Made by a program: the position numbers and the translations under genes
Source of the DNA: Algoriphagus sp.
GTDB taxonomy: Bacteria; Bacteroidota; Bacteroidia; Cytophagales; Cyclobacteriaceae
Assembly: GCF_024305035.1 (NCBI RefSeq)
Contig: NZ_JAMWZB010000023.1
Span: 1 to 64,000 of the forward strand
Direction: 5' to 3'
Length of the DNA stretch: 64,000 bases
Shown: piece after piece, positions 25,795 to 35,266 of the stretch
How positions within the stretch are numbered: position 1 is the stretch's first letter
Layout: each line of letters opens with the position of its first letter
Notes under the pieces: generated by a model
What the model saw: only the letters and a program-made list of their open reading frames with translations
What the model was told of the DNA's origin: nothing
The model's database searches: none

Positions 25795-27147
25795 ATGAAA
25801 ACCATCGCCATCATAGGAGCCGGAGAAAGCGGATTGGGAGCAGCAATGCTAGCCAAGCGGGTGGGGTATGGCCTTTTTGTTTCTGAAAAGGGAATGATAT
25901 CAGCGGAACGTAAAAACCTCCTTGAAGCGAATGGTATCCCTTATGAAGAGGGGGGGCATTCGGAAGAAAAAGTACTCGACGCAGATATGATTATCAAAAG
26001 TCCGGGAATCCCCAATCAAGTATCAATTATCAGCAAAGCACTAGACAAAGGAATTGCGGTGGTTGATGAATTGGAATTTGCACATCATTTCTCCAATGGA
26101 AAAACCATCGCCATCACCGGAACTAATGGAAAAACCACCACTACACTACTTACCTATCATCTTTTGAAGTCTGCTGGAATCGATGTGGGGTTGGCAGGAA
26201 ATGTAGGCAAAAGCTGGGCAGGTCAGCTGATTCAAGGAGATCATGACTGGTGGGTGATCGAGTGTAGTAGCTTTCAGATAGATGGAATGCAGGCCTTTCG
26301 ACCAGATGTGGCCATCTTGACCAATATCACCCCCGATCATTTAGATCGATACGAGTATCAATTTGATCACTACATCGCTTCTAAATTCAGGCTTTTTCAA
26401 GCCCAAAAGCAAAAAGACTATTCCATTTTTCATGCTCAAGATGAAGGCAGTAAAACGGGGATTAACCGTCAGAAAATTCGCTCCCAGAAATTATGGATTT
26501 CGCTGGAACATGAAGTGGAAAATGGAGCATTCGTTCAGGATGGTGAATTTGTGATTCGTCTCAAAGGCGAGGAAATACGGGTTCCGGCCAATGTACTCTC
26601 CATTAAAGGAAAGCACAATCAGCTGAATGCGCTTTTTGCCCTCACGGCTGCACGCATCGCAGGTGCGAGCCAAGAGCAAATCCAAGCTGGAATCCAATCC
26701 TTTGAAAACGCGCCTCACCGGATGGAGTTTGTCGGTGAAGTGGATGGTGTCCGGTTTATCAATGACAGTAAAGGTACCAATGTGGAGGCAACCACTTATG
26801 CATTGGAAAGCTTTGATCAACCCATCGTGTGGATTGCCGGTGGAGTGGACAAGGGGAATGATTATACCAGACTAAAAGAACTCGTCAAAAATCGGGTCGT
26901 AGCCTTGATCTGCTTGGGAAAAGAAAATCAAAAGTTAAAAACTGCTTTTGAGCAGGTCATTCCTGAGGTCAGCGAAACAGAGGATATTCAAGAAGCAGTG
27001 CGTCGAGGCCTAGAGCTCGCCGGTAGTCAAGGCTTGGTATTGCTTTCTCCTGCCTGTGCCAGTTTTGACTTATTTAAAAACTATGAAGATCGCGGTAATC
27101 AGTTTCGGGAAGCGGTACAAAAATTAAAAATAGAATTAAACGCATGA
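25795..27147 (+). CDS. murD: UDP-MurNAc-L-alanine--D-glutamate ligase MurD
   Basis: Cytoplasmic Mur ligase, 450 residues, adding D-glutamate to UDP-MurNAc-L-Ala. An N-terminal nucleotide-fold start (IIGAGESGLGAA), the ATP loop GTNGKTTTT near 110, ITPDHLDRY and the HRMEFVGE / NDSKGTN blocks are all present. Its stop overlaps the ftsW ATG (ATGA). Confidence 0.95.
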   Translation: MKTIAIIGAGESGLGAAMLAKRVGYGLFVSEKGMISAERKNLLEANGIPYEEGGHSEEKVLDADMIIKSPGIPNQVSIISKALDKGIAVVDELEFAHHFSNGKTIAITGTNGKTTTTLLTYHLLKSAGIDVGLAGNVGKSWAGQLIQGDHDWWVIECSSFQIDGMQAFRPDVAILTNITPDHLDRYEYQFDHYIASKFRLFQAQKQKDYSIFHAQDEGSKTGINRQKIRSQKLWISLEHEVENGAFVQDGEFVIRLKGEEIRVPANVLSIKGKHNQLNALFALTAARIAGASQEQIQAGIQSFENAPHRMEFVGEVDGVRFINDSKGTNVEATTYALESFDQPIVWIAGGVDKGNDYTRLKELVKNRVVALICLGKENQKLKTAFEQVIPEVSETEDIQEAVRRGLELAGSQGLVLLSPACASFDLFKNYEDRGNQFREAVQKLKIELNA

Positions 27148-28319
27148 ACCAGTTTAAAACTTGGATAGATGAGCATTTCAAGGGTGACCCGATTATCTGG
27201 GCCATCGTGATCTTGCTGTCTCTTTTCAGTATTCTGGTCGTGTATTCGGCCACGGGCTCTTTGGCTTACAAGTATGCCGGAGGCAATACCGAGTTGTACC
27301 TTTTTAGACACGCTGCTTTAGTTTTTGCCTCTTTGGTGGTGATGTGGTTTGCCCATAAAGTACCTTATAGAAGCTATGCGCTTTATGCTCGATTAGCCAT
27401 GTATTTGTCCATGCCGCTCCTTTTGATTACTTACCTTTTTGGTTCTAATATCAATGAAGCCAATCGTTGGCTGACCATTCCGGTAATCAATCAAGCTTTT
27501 CAGCCTTCAGATTTGGCAAAGTTAGCCTTGATCGCTGCTCTTGCTGCCATGTTGGCCAAGCGCCAAAACAACATCAAAGATTTCAAATCTACATTCTTGC
27601 CCATTATTATCGCTATTGGATTCATTTGTGCATTAATCGGGCTGGCTAATATGTCCACAGCCATTTTATTGCTTTGTACCTGCCTTTTGATCATGTTTAT
27701 CGGTCGTGTTCCGGTTAAATATTTGGTAATGGTGGTGATGGTGGGCGTTTTGGGATTGACCGCTGCTATTTTTCTCGGACAGCGGGGAGACACCTTCCGT
27801 TCTCGAATTGAAGATTTTACCGCTTCTTATTCTGATGAAAGTAAAATTCCTTTCCAAGCCGAACAGTCATACATCGCGATTGCAACCGGTGGTGTGACAG
27901 GAAAAGGTCCCGGAAATTCGGAGCAGCGCAATTCACTACCTCACCCTTATTCTGATTTTATCTATGCGATTATTATCGAAGAATATGGCATGATCGGAGG
28001 CGTGACAGTTTTGTTTCTCTACCTGGCTTTGCTGTATCGAGGGATGCGGATAGTGGCCAATTCAAATAAAGCATTTGGAGGGCTTCTTTCAGCTGGGTTG
28101 AGCTTTGCGCTGGTGATTCAAGCCCTGATTAATATGGCTGTGGCGGTAGGATTGGGACCGATCACAGGATTACCCTTGCCTTTGCTAAGTATGGGCGGGA
28201 CTTCCTTGGTCTTTACCGGGATTTCGCTGGGGATCATTCTCAGTGTTAGCCGCGGAGATCACCAAGATGAAATGCAGACAGGTTCTGCCATGCATAGACC
28301 TAAAATGAAAATAGCCTAA
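27144..28319 (+). CDS. ftsW: Septal peptidoglycan polymerase FtsW
   Basis: SEDS-family glycosyltransferase of 391 residues with about ten membrane segments, polymerising lipid II at the septum together with FtsI. Recognisable blocks include RWLTIPVINQAFQPSD, QAEQSYIAIATGG, GPGNSEQR and the late GLGPITGLPLPLLSMGGTS stretch typical of the family. It lies between murD and murG with overlapping or abutting frames. Confidence 0.95.
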   Translation: MNQFKTWIDEHFKGDPIIWAIVILLSLFSILVVYSATGSLAYKYAGGNTELYLFRHAALVFASLVVMWFAHKVPYRSYALYARLAMYLSMPLLLITYLFGSNINEANRWLTIPVINQAFQPSDLAKLALIAALAAMLAKRQNNIKDFKSTFLPIIIAIGFICALIGLANMSTAILLLCTCLLIMFIGRVPVKYLVMVVMVGVLGLTAAIFLGQRGDTFRSRIEDFTASYSDESKIPFQAEQSYIAIATGGVTGKGPGNSEQRNSLPHPYSDFIYAIIIEEYGMIGGVTVLFLYLALLYRGMRIVANSNKAFGGLLSAGLSFALVIQALINMAVAVGLGPITGLPLPLLSMGGTSLVFTGISLGIILSVSRGDHQDEMQTGSAMHRPKMKIA

Positions 28320-29429
28320 GTGAGTACGCCTATTACATATCGTCTATTGATCAGCGGAGGAGGGACTGGCGGGCATATTTATCCAGCCATTGCGATAGCC
28401 AATGCCTGGATGGAACGTCATCCGGATACGGAGATTCAGTTTGTAGGAGCTTTGGGCAAAATGGAAATGCAAAAAGTGCCTGAAGCAGGTTTTCCCATTA
28501 TTGGATTGCCGGTGGCTGGTCTTCAGCGAAGCTTGACAGTAGCTAATCTCAGCTTTCCGATCAAGTTATTTAAAAGCCTTCGAAAAGCTTTCCAGATTGT
28601 GAAGGAGTTCAATCCTCATGTGGTCATTGGTGTAGGAGGATATGCAAGCGGACCGGTTTTGTATGCTGCTCAAAAGAAAGGTATCCCCACCTTGATTCAG
28701 GAGCAAAATTCCTATGCGGGGCTTACTAATAAAATTCTGGCAAAAAGGGCCAAGAAAATATGCGTAGCCTATCCAGACATGGAGCAGTTTTTCCCAATTC
28801 AGAATTTGGTTTATACCGGAAATCCTGTGCGAAAGGATTTATTGAAGTTGGATGGAAAGCGTGAAAAAGCACTGCAACATTTTGGACTGGATTCAGAACG
28901 TAAAACGGTTTTGATACTGGGTGGATCACTGGGTGCGAGAACGCTGAATCAAGGAGTCCTAAAGGACATGGCAGATTTTGACCGAGATGGTTATCAAGTG
29001 CTTTGGCAGTCGGGTAAATTCTATTTTAAAGAAATGCGCTCAGAAGTGGAAAAATCGGGCTTAGCGCATATTCAGTTAAGAGAATTTATCCGCGAAATGG
29101 ATTTGGCTTACGCGGTTGCTGATGTAATTATTTCCCGAGCAGGTGCTTTGTCAGTTTCGGAACTGGCACTAGTCGGCAAACCTGTCATTTTCATTCCTTC
29201 ACCCAATGTGGCCGAAGATCATCAGACCAAGAATGCCATGGCTTTTGTCAATCACCAGGCCGCCTTGCTCTTAAAGGACGCCGAAGCGGTTGGGCAATTA
29301 AAATCGACCATTGACCGAGTCATGGGAGATCCTGAGCTCGAAAGAAATCTCGGAAAAAATATAAAAAGTCTAGCAAAGCCGGAGGCGGCCGAAGCCATTA
29401 TAAATGAAATTGAAAAACTAGTAGCGTGA
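28320..29429 (+). CDS. murG: UDP-GlcNAc transferase MurG
   Basis: GT28 glycosyltransferase, 369 residues, adding GlcNAc to lipid I to form lipid II at the inner face of the membrane. Donor and acceptor motifs GGGTGGHIYPA (about 14-24), GVGGYASGPVL, EQNSYAGLTNK, LGGSLGAR and a C-terminal SRAGALSVSEL are clear. The start is GTG at 28320, directly after the ftsW stop; no ATG is available before the glycine-rich loop. Confidence 0.96.
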   Translation: MSTPITYRLLISGGGTGGHIYPAIAIANAWMERHPDTEIQFVGALGKMEMQKVPEAGFPIIGLPVAGLQRSLTVANLSFPIKLFKSLRKAFQIVKEFNPHVVIGVGGYASGPVLYAAQKKGIPTLIQEQNSYAGLTNKILAKRAKKICVAYPDMEQFFPIQNLVYTGNPVRKDLLKLDGKREKALQHFGLDSERKTVLILGGSLGARTLNQGVLKDMADFDRDGYQVLWQSGKFYFKEMRSEVEKSGLAHIQLREFIREMDLAYAVADVIISRAGALSVSELALVGKPVIFIPSPNVAEDHQTKNAMAFVNHQAALLLKDAEAVGQLKSTIDRVMGDPELERNLGKNIKSLAKPEAAEAIINEIEKLVA

Positions 29430-30832
29430 GTTTTAAAAATATACATAGCGTTTATTTTCTGGGTATCGGTGGGATCGGGATGAGTGCCCTAGCCCGTTGG
29501 TTCCGAAAGGAAGGCTATGCCGTCGCTGGTTATGATAAAACACCTTCGCCATTGACTGATGAACTCATTGCAGAAGGAATTGAAATTAGTTTTGAGGATA
29601 ATTCAGAATTGCTGCCCAAGTCGTTTTTGGCTGAGAAGACTAAAGTATTGGTAGTATGGACCCCTGCTGTACCTAAAGATTTGCAACTTTTGCAATTTTT
29701 TCAGGAAGAGCAATTCACATTGAAAAAGCGCTCGGAAGTTTTAGGATTGCTGACTGAAAACCACTACAGTATAGCCGTTGCCGGTACTCATGGAAAAACG
29801 ACTACCTCCTCCATGATTGCCCATATTTTCAAAGCATCTGGCAGATCAATCGTGGCATTTTTGGGTGGGATTACCCAAAATTATCAAACCAACCTTGTTC
29901 TTCATAAGCAAAAAGGAGAACCTGTAATGGTAGTTGAGGCAGATGAGTTTGATCGCTCTTTCCTGCGACTCAATCCCAATGAATCGGTCATTACCAGTGT
30001 TGATGCGGATCATTTGGATATTTATGGGGATGAGGATCATTTGCTCGATGGTTTTAAGGAATTCATTAAAAAATTAAAGAAAAAAGGGCGTCTGTATATT
30101 CAACAAAATGCTGCTCAAAAAATGGGTTCGGAAGCCCTTCCATCCAAGAGATTGACAATTTACGGCCTACGAAGTGAAGCCATTCACGCCGATAATATTC
30201 AAGCGAGACCAGGTTCTTTTGTCTTTGATTTTGTTAGTCCTAAAGTCAGCATCAAAGGCTTGGAGCTTTTCATTCCAGGGTTTCACAATGTGGAAAATGC
30301 CTTAGTAGCCATCAGCATCGCTTTAACTAATGAAATTCATCCGGATCAGATCCGTGAGGCATTGAGCACATTTAAAGGAGTAAGAAGACGATTTGAAATT
30401 CATGTAAATGAAGGAGGGAAAATCTTCATTGATGACTACGCACATCATCCCGAAGAGATCAGGGCATTTCTAAGTTCTGTCCGAGCAATGTTTCCGACTA
30501 AGTATCTGACCGTGGTTTTTCAGCCTCATTTATTTACTCGGACGCGAGATTTTGCACCGCAATTTTCCGAGAGTCTTTCCTTGGCCGATGAAGTCATTCT
30601 CTTAGAAATTTATCCTGCAAGGGAGCTCCCCATTTCAGGTGTAGATTCTAGTTTGCTTTTGGACGGAATTCAGTCTCAAGTAAAGCAGGTGGTAGAAAAA
30701 AGAGACTTGATGGGCCTTTTAGAGGCAAGGGACCCTGAATTGTTGGTGACACTTGGAGCTGGTGATATTGATCGATTGGTCCCTGCTATAGCCAAATGGA
30801 CACGTTCACGTACAAACCTCAATGAAGCATGA
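29426..30832 (+). CDS. murC: UDP-N-acetylmuramate--L-alanine ligase MurC
   Basis: First Mur ligase, 468 residues, adding L-alanine to UDP-MurNAc. It has the N-terminal GIGGIGMSALAR, the ATP loop GTHGKTTTSS, EADEFDRSF and the C-terminal DDYAHHPEEI segment. The GTG start at 29426 overlaps the murG TGA as GTGA. Stop overlaps the ftsQ ATG. Confidence 0.96.
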   Translation: MSFKNIHSVYFLGIGGIGMSALARWFRKEGYAVAGYDKTPSPLTDELIAEGIEISFEDNSELLPKSFLAEKTKVLVVWTPAVPKDLQLLQFFQEEQFTLKKRSEVLGLLTENHYSIAVAGTHGKTTTSSMIAHIFKASGRSIVAFLGGITQNYQTNLVLHKQKGEPVMVVEADEFDRSFLRLNPNESVITSVDADHLDIYGDEDHLLDGFKEFIKKLKKKGRLYIQQNAAQKMGSEALPSKRLTIYGLRSEAIHADNIQARPGSFVFDFVSPKVSIKGLELFIPGFHNVENALVAISIALTNEIHPDQIREALSTFKGVRRRFEIHVNEGGKIFIDDYAHHPEEIRAFLSSVRAMFPTKYLTVVFQPHLFTRTRDFAPQFSESLSLADEVILLEIYPARELPISGVDSSLLLDGIQSQVKQVVEKRDLMGLLEARDPELLVTLGAGDIDRLVPAIAKWTRSRTNLNEA

Positions 30833-31587
30833 AGAAAGCCAGGTTAAAAAAGGTCGTGACATTCGTAACACTCAGTCTGGTATTGATTGGCTTTATTGGC
30901 TTTGTCGAGAAACAAAGTTTGTACAAGACCTATCAAGGTCTGGAAGTATCAATTGATGGAGAAAGTGGGGTGTATTTCGTAGAAGAATCCGAAGTAAGGA
31001 AAATAATCGAAGAGGCTTTTCCAGAATTAAAAGTCGGGTTGAGGCTGGAGGACATTCCACTTAAAAGTATAGAAGATCGAATTTCAGGTCACCCCTTCGT
31101 TAAATTGACCGAGGCCACTGTCGGGCAGAAGGGGATTCTTCATCTTCGAATCAATCAATATCAGCCAATCGCTCGGATTGCTCGGCCCACTGCTGCGGAC
31201 GGTTATATTACCAGCGAGGGAAAAGTGGTTCCTACCTCACCTTCTTATACTAGCCGAGTATTAATTCTGGAGGGGGCTCATGCCGAAAAATTAATGGAAA
31301 AGGGAGATGTGGCCAGTGAAATGCCAGAGTTGATGGACTTGATTCACTTCATTTCAGAAGATGAATTTTGGAGGGCCCAAATCACCAGTTTGGAGATCAA
31401 TTCTCCAACAACTATTCGAATGTATCAGCAGGTAGGCAGTCAGGTGATCGATTTTGGAGATGCAAGGAATATTGAGGACAAGTTCAATCGAGTCAAAATT
31501 TTCTACGAGGAAATTCTCCCGAGAAAAGGTTGGGATGCCTATGATCGGGTCAGTGTAAAATTTAAGGATCAAATAGTTTGTGAATAA
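30829..31587 (+). CDS. ftsQ: Cell division protein FtsQ
   Basis: Bitopic division protein of 252 residues: a short basic cytoplasmic N-terminus, one membrane helix (about 9-25), then a POTRA-like domain (about 38-105, with VSIDGESGVYFVEESEV and HPFVKLTEATV) and the FtsQ beta domain. It links early and late divisome proteins through FtsL/FtsB. Assigned by topology, the POTRA region and its place between murC and ftsA, since FtsQ sequences diverge strongly. Confidence 0.88.
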   Translation: MKKARLKKVVTFVTLSLVLIGFIGFVEKQSLYKTYQGLEVSIDGESGVYFVEESEVRKIIEEAFPELKVGLRLEDIPLKSIEDRISGHPFVKLTEATVGQKGILHLRINQYQPIARIARPTAADGYITSEGKVVPTSPSYTSRVLILEGAHAEKLMEKGDVASEMPELMDLIHFISEDEFWRAQITSLEINSPTTIRMYQQVGSQVIDFGDARNIEDKFNRVKIFYEEILPRKGWDAYDRVSVKFKDQIVCE

Positions 31588-31597
31588 TAGCTTGGAT

Positions 31598-32908
31598 ATG
31601 GAAAACGAAAAATTAATTGTCGGTTTGGACATCGGTACCACAAAAATTTGTGCCATCGTAGGTCGGAAAAATGAATACGGAAAACTGGAGGTTCTCGGTA
31701 TGGGAAAGGCGGTCTCTGATGGAGTGGAAAGAGGCGTGGTGACCAATATAGACAAGACTGTCCATGCCATCCAAAAAGCTGTGGAAGAAGCATCTGAAAT
31801 GGCGGATGTGGAAATCGCCGAGGTAATTGTTGGGATTGCCGGTCAGCATATCCAAAGCAAAATTCAAAGTGGAAGCATCATGCGTCCCCCGACCGAAGAT
31901 GAGATTACTGTTGAAGATGTGCGGAGACTTTCTTCCGAAATGGAAAACATCCTTGTGCCTCCGGGTAACCGGATCATCCATGTGATGCCTCAGGCATACA
32001 CGGTAGACTATGAAGGAGGAATCAAAGATCCTGTAGGAATGTCTGGATCTAAGCTAGAGGCCGATTTTCATATCATTACCGCACAAACTACCGCCATAAA
32101 TAACATTAATCGCTGTGTTCGCAGAGCGGATTTAACTTCCAAGCAGTTGATCCTAGAGCCTTTAGCGAGTTCCCTTTCCGTTCTTAGTGATGAGGAAAAA
32201 GAAGCAGGGGTTTGTCTAGTGGATATCGGTGGAGGTACGACGGATATTGCGATTTTTTATGAGAATATTATTCGCCATACCGCTGTGATTCCGCTGGGTG
32301 GTAACATCATTACTAAAGACATTAAAGAGGGCTGCATGGTGATGCAAAATCAAGCCGAGTTGCTGAAAACCCGCTTTGGTAAGGCAATTGCTGAGGAAGC
32401 AAATCCCAATGAAATTGTCTCTATTCCCGGTTTAAGAAACAGGCCTCCGAAAGAAATTTCTATACGGAACTTGGCTTCTATCATACAGGCACGAATGGAG
32501 GAAATCATCGAGATCGTTCAGAATGAAATCATGCAAAGCCACCATTACAATAAACTGGCAGGGGGGATAGTCATCACTGGAGGAGGTTCTCAGCTTCAGT
32601 GTATTTCTCAGCTTTTCGAATACCTCACTGGATTGGATACCCGAATCGGATATCCCAATGAACACCTTGGAAAATCAGTGATCGATGAAGTCAAAAGTCC
32701 CATGTATGCCACTTCTGTAGGGCTTGTTTTGGCCGGATTCAAGGCACTGGATGACCGAGAGGAAAACTATAACAAACGAATCGCCAATGGTGGGAATACC
32801 ATCCGAAAATCTAAAAAAGAATTTAATCCAAAAGATATTTTCCGAAACATCGGCGACAAGCTCAAAAGCATCATTCACGATGATATCGGAGACGATAACG
32901 ATTACTAG
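31598..32908 (+). CDS. ftsA: Cell division protein FtsA
   Basis: Actin-like ATPase that tethers FtsZ filaments to the inner membrane. From the ATG at 31598 (MENEKLIVGLDIG) it has 436 residues; an in-frame GTG at 31580 would add six and overlap ftsQ. Phosphate-binding GLDIGTTKICAIVG, VDIGGGTTDIAIF and GGGSQLQ motifs are present, as is the 1C domain around IVGIAGQHIQS. The C-terminal ~40 residues are basic and end in a segment that could form the membrane-binding helix (FRNIGDKLKSIIHDD). Confidence 0.95.
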   Translation: MENEKLIVGLDIGTTKICAIVGRKNEYGKLEVLGMGKAVSDGVERGVVTNIDKTVHAIQKAVEEASEMADVEIAEVIVGIAGQHIQSKIQSGSIMRPPTEDEITVEDVRRLSSEMENILVPPGNRIIHVMPQAYTVDYEGGIKDPVGMSGSKLEADFHIITAQTTAINNINRCVRRADLTSKQLILEPLASSLSVLSDEEKEAGVCLVDIGGGTTDIAIFYENIIRHTAVIPLGGNIITKDIKEGCMVMQNQAELLKTRFGKAIAEEANPNEIVSIPGLRNRPPKEISIRNLASIIQARMEEIIEIVQNEIMQSHHYNKLAGGIVITGGGSQLQCISQLFEYLTGLDTRIGYPNEHLGKSVIDEVKSPMYATSVGLVLAGFKALDDREENYNKRIANGGNTIRKSKKEFNPKDIFRNIGDKLKSIIHDDIGDDNDY

Positions 32909-32921
32909 GGCTTATGATTGG

Positions 32922-32952
32922 GGGAGATAAGCGGTCCTGCTGCTTATTTCCC
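32922..32952 (+). promoter_or_regulatory. Intercistronic hairpin between ftsA and ftsZ
   Basis: GGGAGATAAGC (32922-32932) and GCTTATTTCCC (32942-32952) form an 11-bp stem with one G-T wobble and a 9-base loop. No T-run follows (TTATTACTC), so it is not a standard terminator; it may protect or process the ftsZ message or lower read-through. Confidence 0.6.
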
Positions 32953-33004
32953 TTATTACTCATTCCTTATCAATACGAAATTCTAATTCACCAATACAAT
33001 AAAT

Positions 33005-34642
33005 ATGTCAGATAACATGAAAGATTACAGATTTGATCTTCCAAAAAATCAAAAATCGATTATCAAGGTAATCGGTGTGGGTGGAGGCGGCTCCAATGCC
33101 GTAAACCACATGTTTGCTCAGGGAATTAAAGACGTAGAGTTTGTTGTAGTCAATACCGATGCACAAGCGCTAAAATCCAGTCCAGTTCCGCTTAGGCTTC
33201 AGCTCGGTGCAAATCTAACCGAAGGTCTAGGTGCCGGAGCTAATCCTGAACAGGGGAAAAATGCGGCCATTGAATCTCAGGATGAAATCCGGGAGCTTTT
33301 GGCCGATAACACCAAAATGGTATTCATTACCGCAGGAATGGGGGGAGGTACCGGTACAGGTGCAGCTCCTATTATCGCTAAAATTGCAAAAGAACTCAAC
33401 ATTCTTACGGTAGGCATTGTGACTGCCCCATTTATGTTTGAGGGTAAAAAGAAAATGTCTGTCGCTCAGTCCGGCATCGAAGCGCTTCGCGAAAACTGTG
33501 ATACGGTATTGGTTATTTTAAATGACAAACTTCGAGAAATCTACGGTAATTTGGCAATCCGTACGGCCTTTGGAAAAGCGGATGATATCTTGACCACAGC
33601 GGCTAAATCGATCGCGGAGATCATTACGATTCATCAGGATGTCAATGTGGACTTTGAAGATGTGAAGACTGTGATGAAGGAAGCTGGAGCGGCGGTAATG
33701 GGTTCTTCAACCGAGGAAGGCGAAGGTCGTGCAATTCGGGCAGCTGGAGCTGCGATTTCTTCTCCTCTTCTTAACAATGTCGATATCAAAGGTGCTCAGA
33801 AAATTCTCCTTTCTATTATGTCTGGCGAGGATGAAGAACTTTCAATGGATGAGTTAAGTGAGATCACAGAATACATTCAGGAAAAAGCAGGAGACAATGC
33901 TGAGGTGATTTTTGGCCAGGGTATTGATCCTGAACTAGGTAAGGCTATCCGGGTGACTGTCATTGCGACGGGATTTGAAATGGATAGACTTTCGGGTACG
34001 CTTCCCAAAGTAGAGCAAGAAACAAAAGCTGCTCTCGCTCCAGCAACTCCAAAACCTGAACCAAAAGTGGAAGAGGGGGATGTGAAAACAGTAATCAATT
34101 TGGATTCGGGAAAATCTGAAAAAGTCAAAGAGGAACCGATTGGAAATACCTTTATTTTCAATAGTCCAAAAAATCCAGCGCCTGCAAAAATGGAGCAGGA
34201 ACCTACCATGCCTGCTCCAAAGCAAGAGTCATTTACGTTCGATTTCAAAAAAGTGGAGTCTAAGCCTGAGGCAAAGCCAAGTGCTCCGGAGAAGATTGTC
34301 CATGACCTGTATGAAGAAGAAGTTGAAGAAAATACCACGCCTGCCAAATCTGAAAAATCAGAACCAGTCAAGCCCGGATATGCCAATGACTATTACGAGC
34401 AGATGAAGCAGAAAGCTATTCAGCGGGCGCATGAGCGATTTGAAAAACTGAAGGGTAGCAGGTCCATTAATCCTACCCCTGAGGAATTGAAAGAAAAACT
34501 GGAAGTGCCTGCCTACTTGAGGAAAAATGTTTCTCTCAGTGAGCCTACCCATAGTTCAGAGAATAATATCAGTAAATTCAATGTCAGCGATGACAATGAA
34601 ATTCTGGGGAATAACCGATTTCTACACGACAACGTAGATTAA
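33005..34642 (+). CDS. ftsZ: Cell division GTPase FtsZ
   Basis: Tubulin homologue of 545 residues forming the Z ring. The GTP-binding tubulin signature GGGTGTG is at 113-119 and the synergy loop region NVDFEDVKTVM follows. The globular core ends near residue 320 and is followed by an unusually long acidic, Pro/Glu/Lys-rich linker (~180 residues). The conserved C-terminal peptide that binds FtsA (VPAYLRK, 501-507) is not at the end: 38 more residues follow. The gene starts 96 bases after ftsA, the only gap in the cluster, which contains a strong hairpin. Confidence 0.97.
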   Translation: MSDNMKDYRFDLPKNQKSIIKVIGVGGGGSNAVNHMFAQGIKDVEFVVVNTDAQALKSSPVPLRLQLGANLTEGLGAGANPEQGKNAAIESQDEIRELLADNTKMVFITAGMGGGTGTGAAPIIAKIAKELNILTVGIVTAPFMFEGKKKMSVAQSGIEALRENCDTVLVILNDKLREIYGNLAIRTAFGKADDILTTAAKSIAEIITIHQDVNVDFEDVKTVMKEAGAAVMGSSTEEGEGRAIRAAGAAISSPLLNNVDIKGAQKILLSIMSGEDEELSMDELSEITEYIQEKAGDNAEVIFGQGIDPELGKAIRVTVIATGFEMDRLSGTLPKVEQETKAALAPATPKPEPKVEEGDVKTVINLDSGKSEKVKEEPIGNTFIFNSPKNPAPAKMEQEPTMPAPKQESFTFDFKKVESKPEAKPSAPEKIVHDLYEEEVEENTTPAKSEKSEPVKPGYANDYYEQMKQKAIQRAHERFEKLKGSRSINPTPEELKEKLEVPAYLRKNVSLSEPTHSSENNISKFNVSDDNEILGNNRFLHDNVD

Positions 34643-34644
34643 GG

Positions 34645-35169
34645 TTAAAATTCAATCAGCATTTCAGCTTGGGTGTGCAGTAGTTCTGTATACAGCCTGT
34701 TGGTGAGCAGGTTATCTGACATATTTTGCTCGATTTTGGCAAGCTTTGGCTTGAGAGCAAGAACATGCATTCCCAAGTAATGAAATATATCGGTGAGGTG
34801 GCTCAATGCGATGCCACCTCCTCCGATACCTGAAGAAAGGCCAACCAGAGCGGCCTTCTTATTTCTAAAAGTATTGGGATAGGTCATCCCATCAATGAAG
34901 GTTTTCAGTATTCCCGGAAAAGATCCATTGTACTCAGGGACTATGAAAACATACTTTTTCCCTGCTGCTATTCGGTCGTGAAAATCATTAAAATCTTTAT
35001 TTTTTCCAGAGTTTTCATACAATGCTGTGTGGGAGAAATCCTCTGGCAAGTCTTTCAATTCTAAAATTTCCGATTCTTGTCCTTTTTCATTCAAAACCTC
35101 TTGGTAGATTGAGGCGATTACTCTGGAGACTGAATTTTTTCGGTTTGTCCCGACGATGATTTTGATCAT
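34645..35169 (-). CDS. NADPH-dependent FMN reductase family protein
   Basis: Flavodoxin-fold oxidoreductase of 174 residues. The N-terminal KIIVGTNRKNSVSRVIA is the FMN phosphate loop; VPEYNGSFPGILKTFID and the GIGGGGIALSHL stretch are typical of the NADPH-dependent FMN reductase / chromate reductase family. It probably reduces quinones, azo or nitro compounds, or FMN itself; the real substrate is unknown. It converges on ftsZ with two bases between stops and no visible terminator. Confidence 0.85.
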   Translation of the reverse strand: MIKIIVGTNRKNSVSRVIASIYQEVLNEKGQESEILELKDLPEDFSHTALYENSGKNKDFNDFHDRIAAGKKYVFIVPEYNGSFPGILKTFIDGMTYPNTFRNKKAALVGLSSGIGGGGIALSHLTDIFHYLGMHVLALKPKLAKIEQNMSDNLLTNRLYTELLHTQAEMLIEF

Positions 35170-35266
35170 TTTTCAAAATAATTTGAAAGTGATACAAGCT
35201 AAGTGGGGTAAAAGTTCGTAGATAGTCCAAGATTCCTATCTTTACCGTCCAAAATTGAGATATCCT

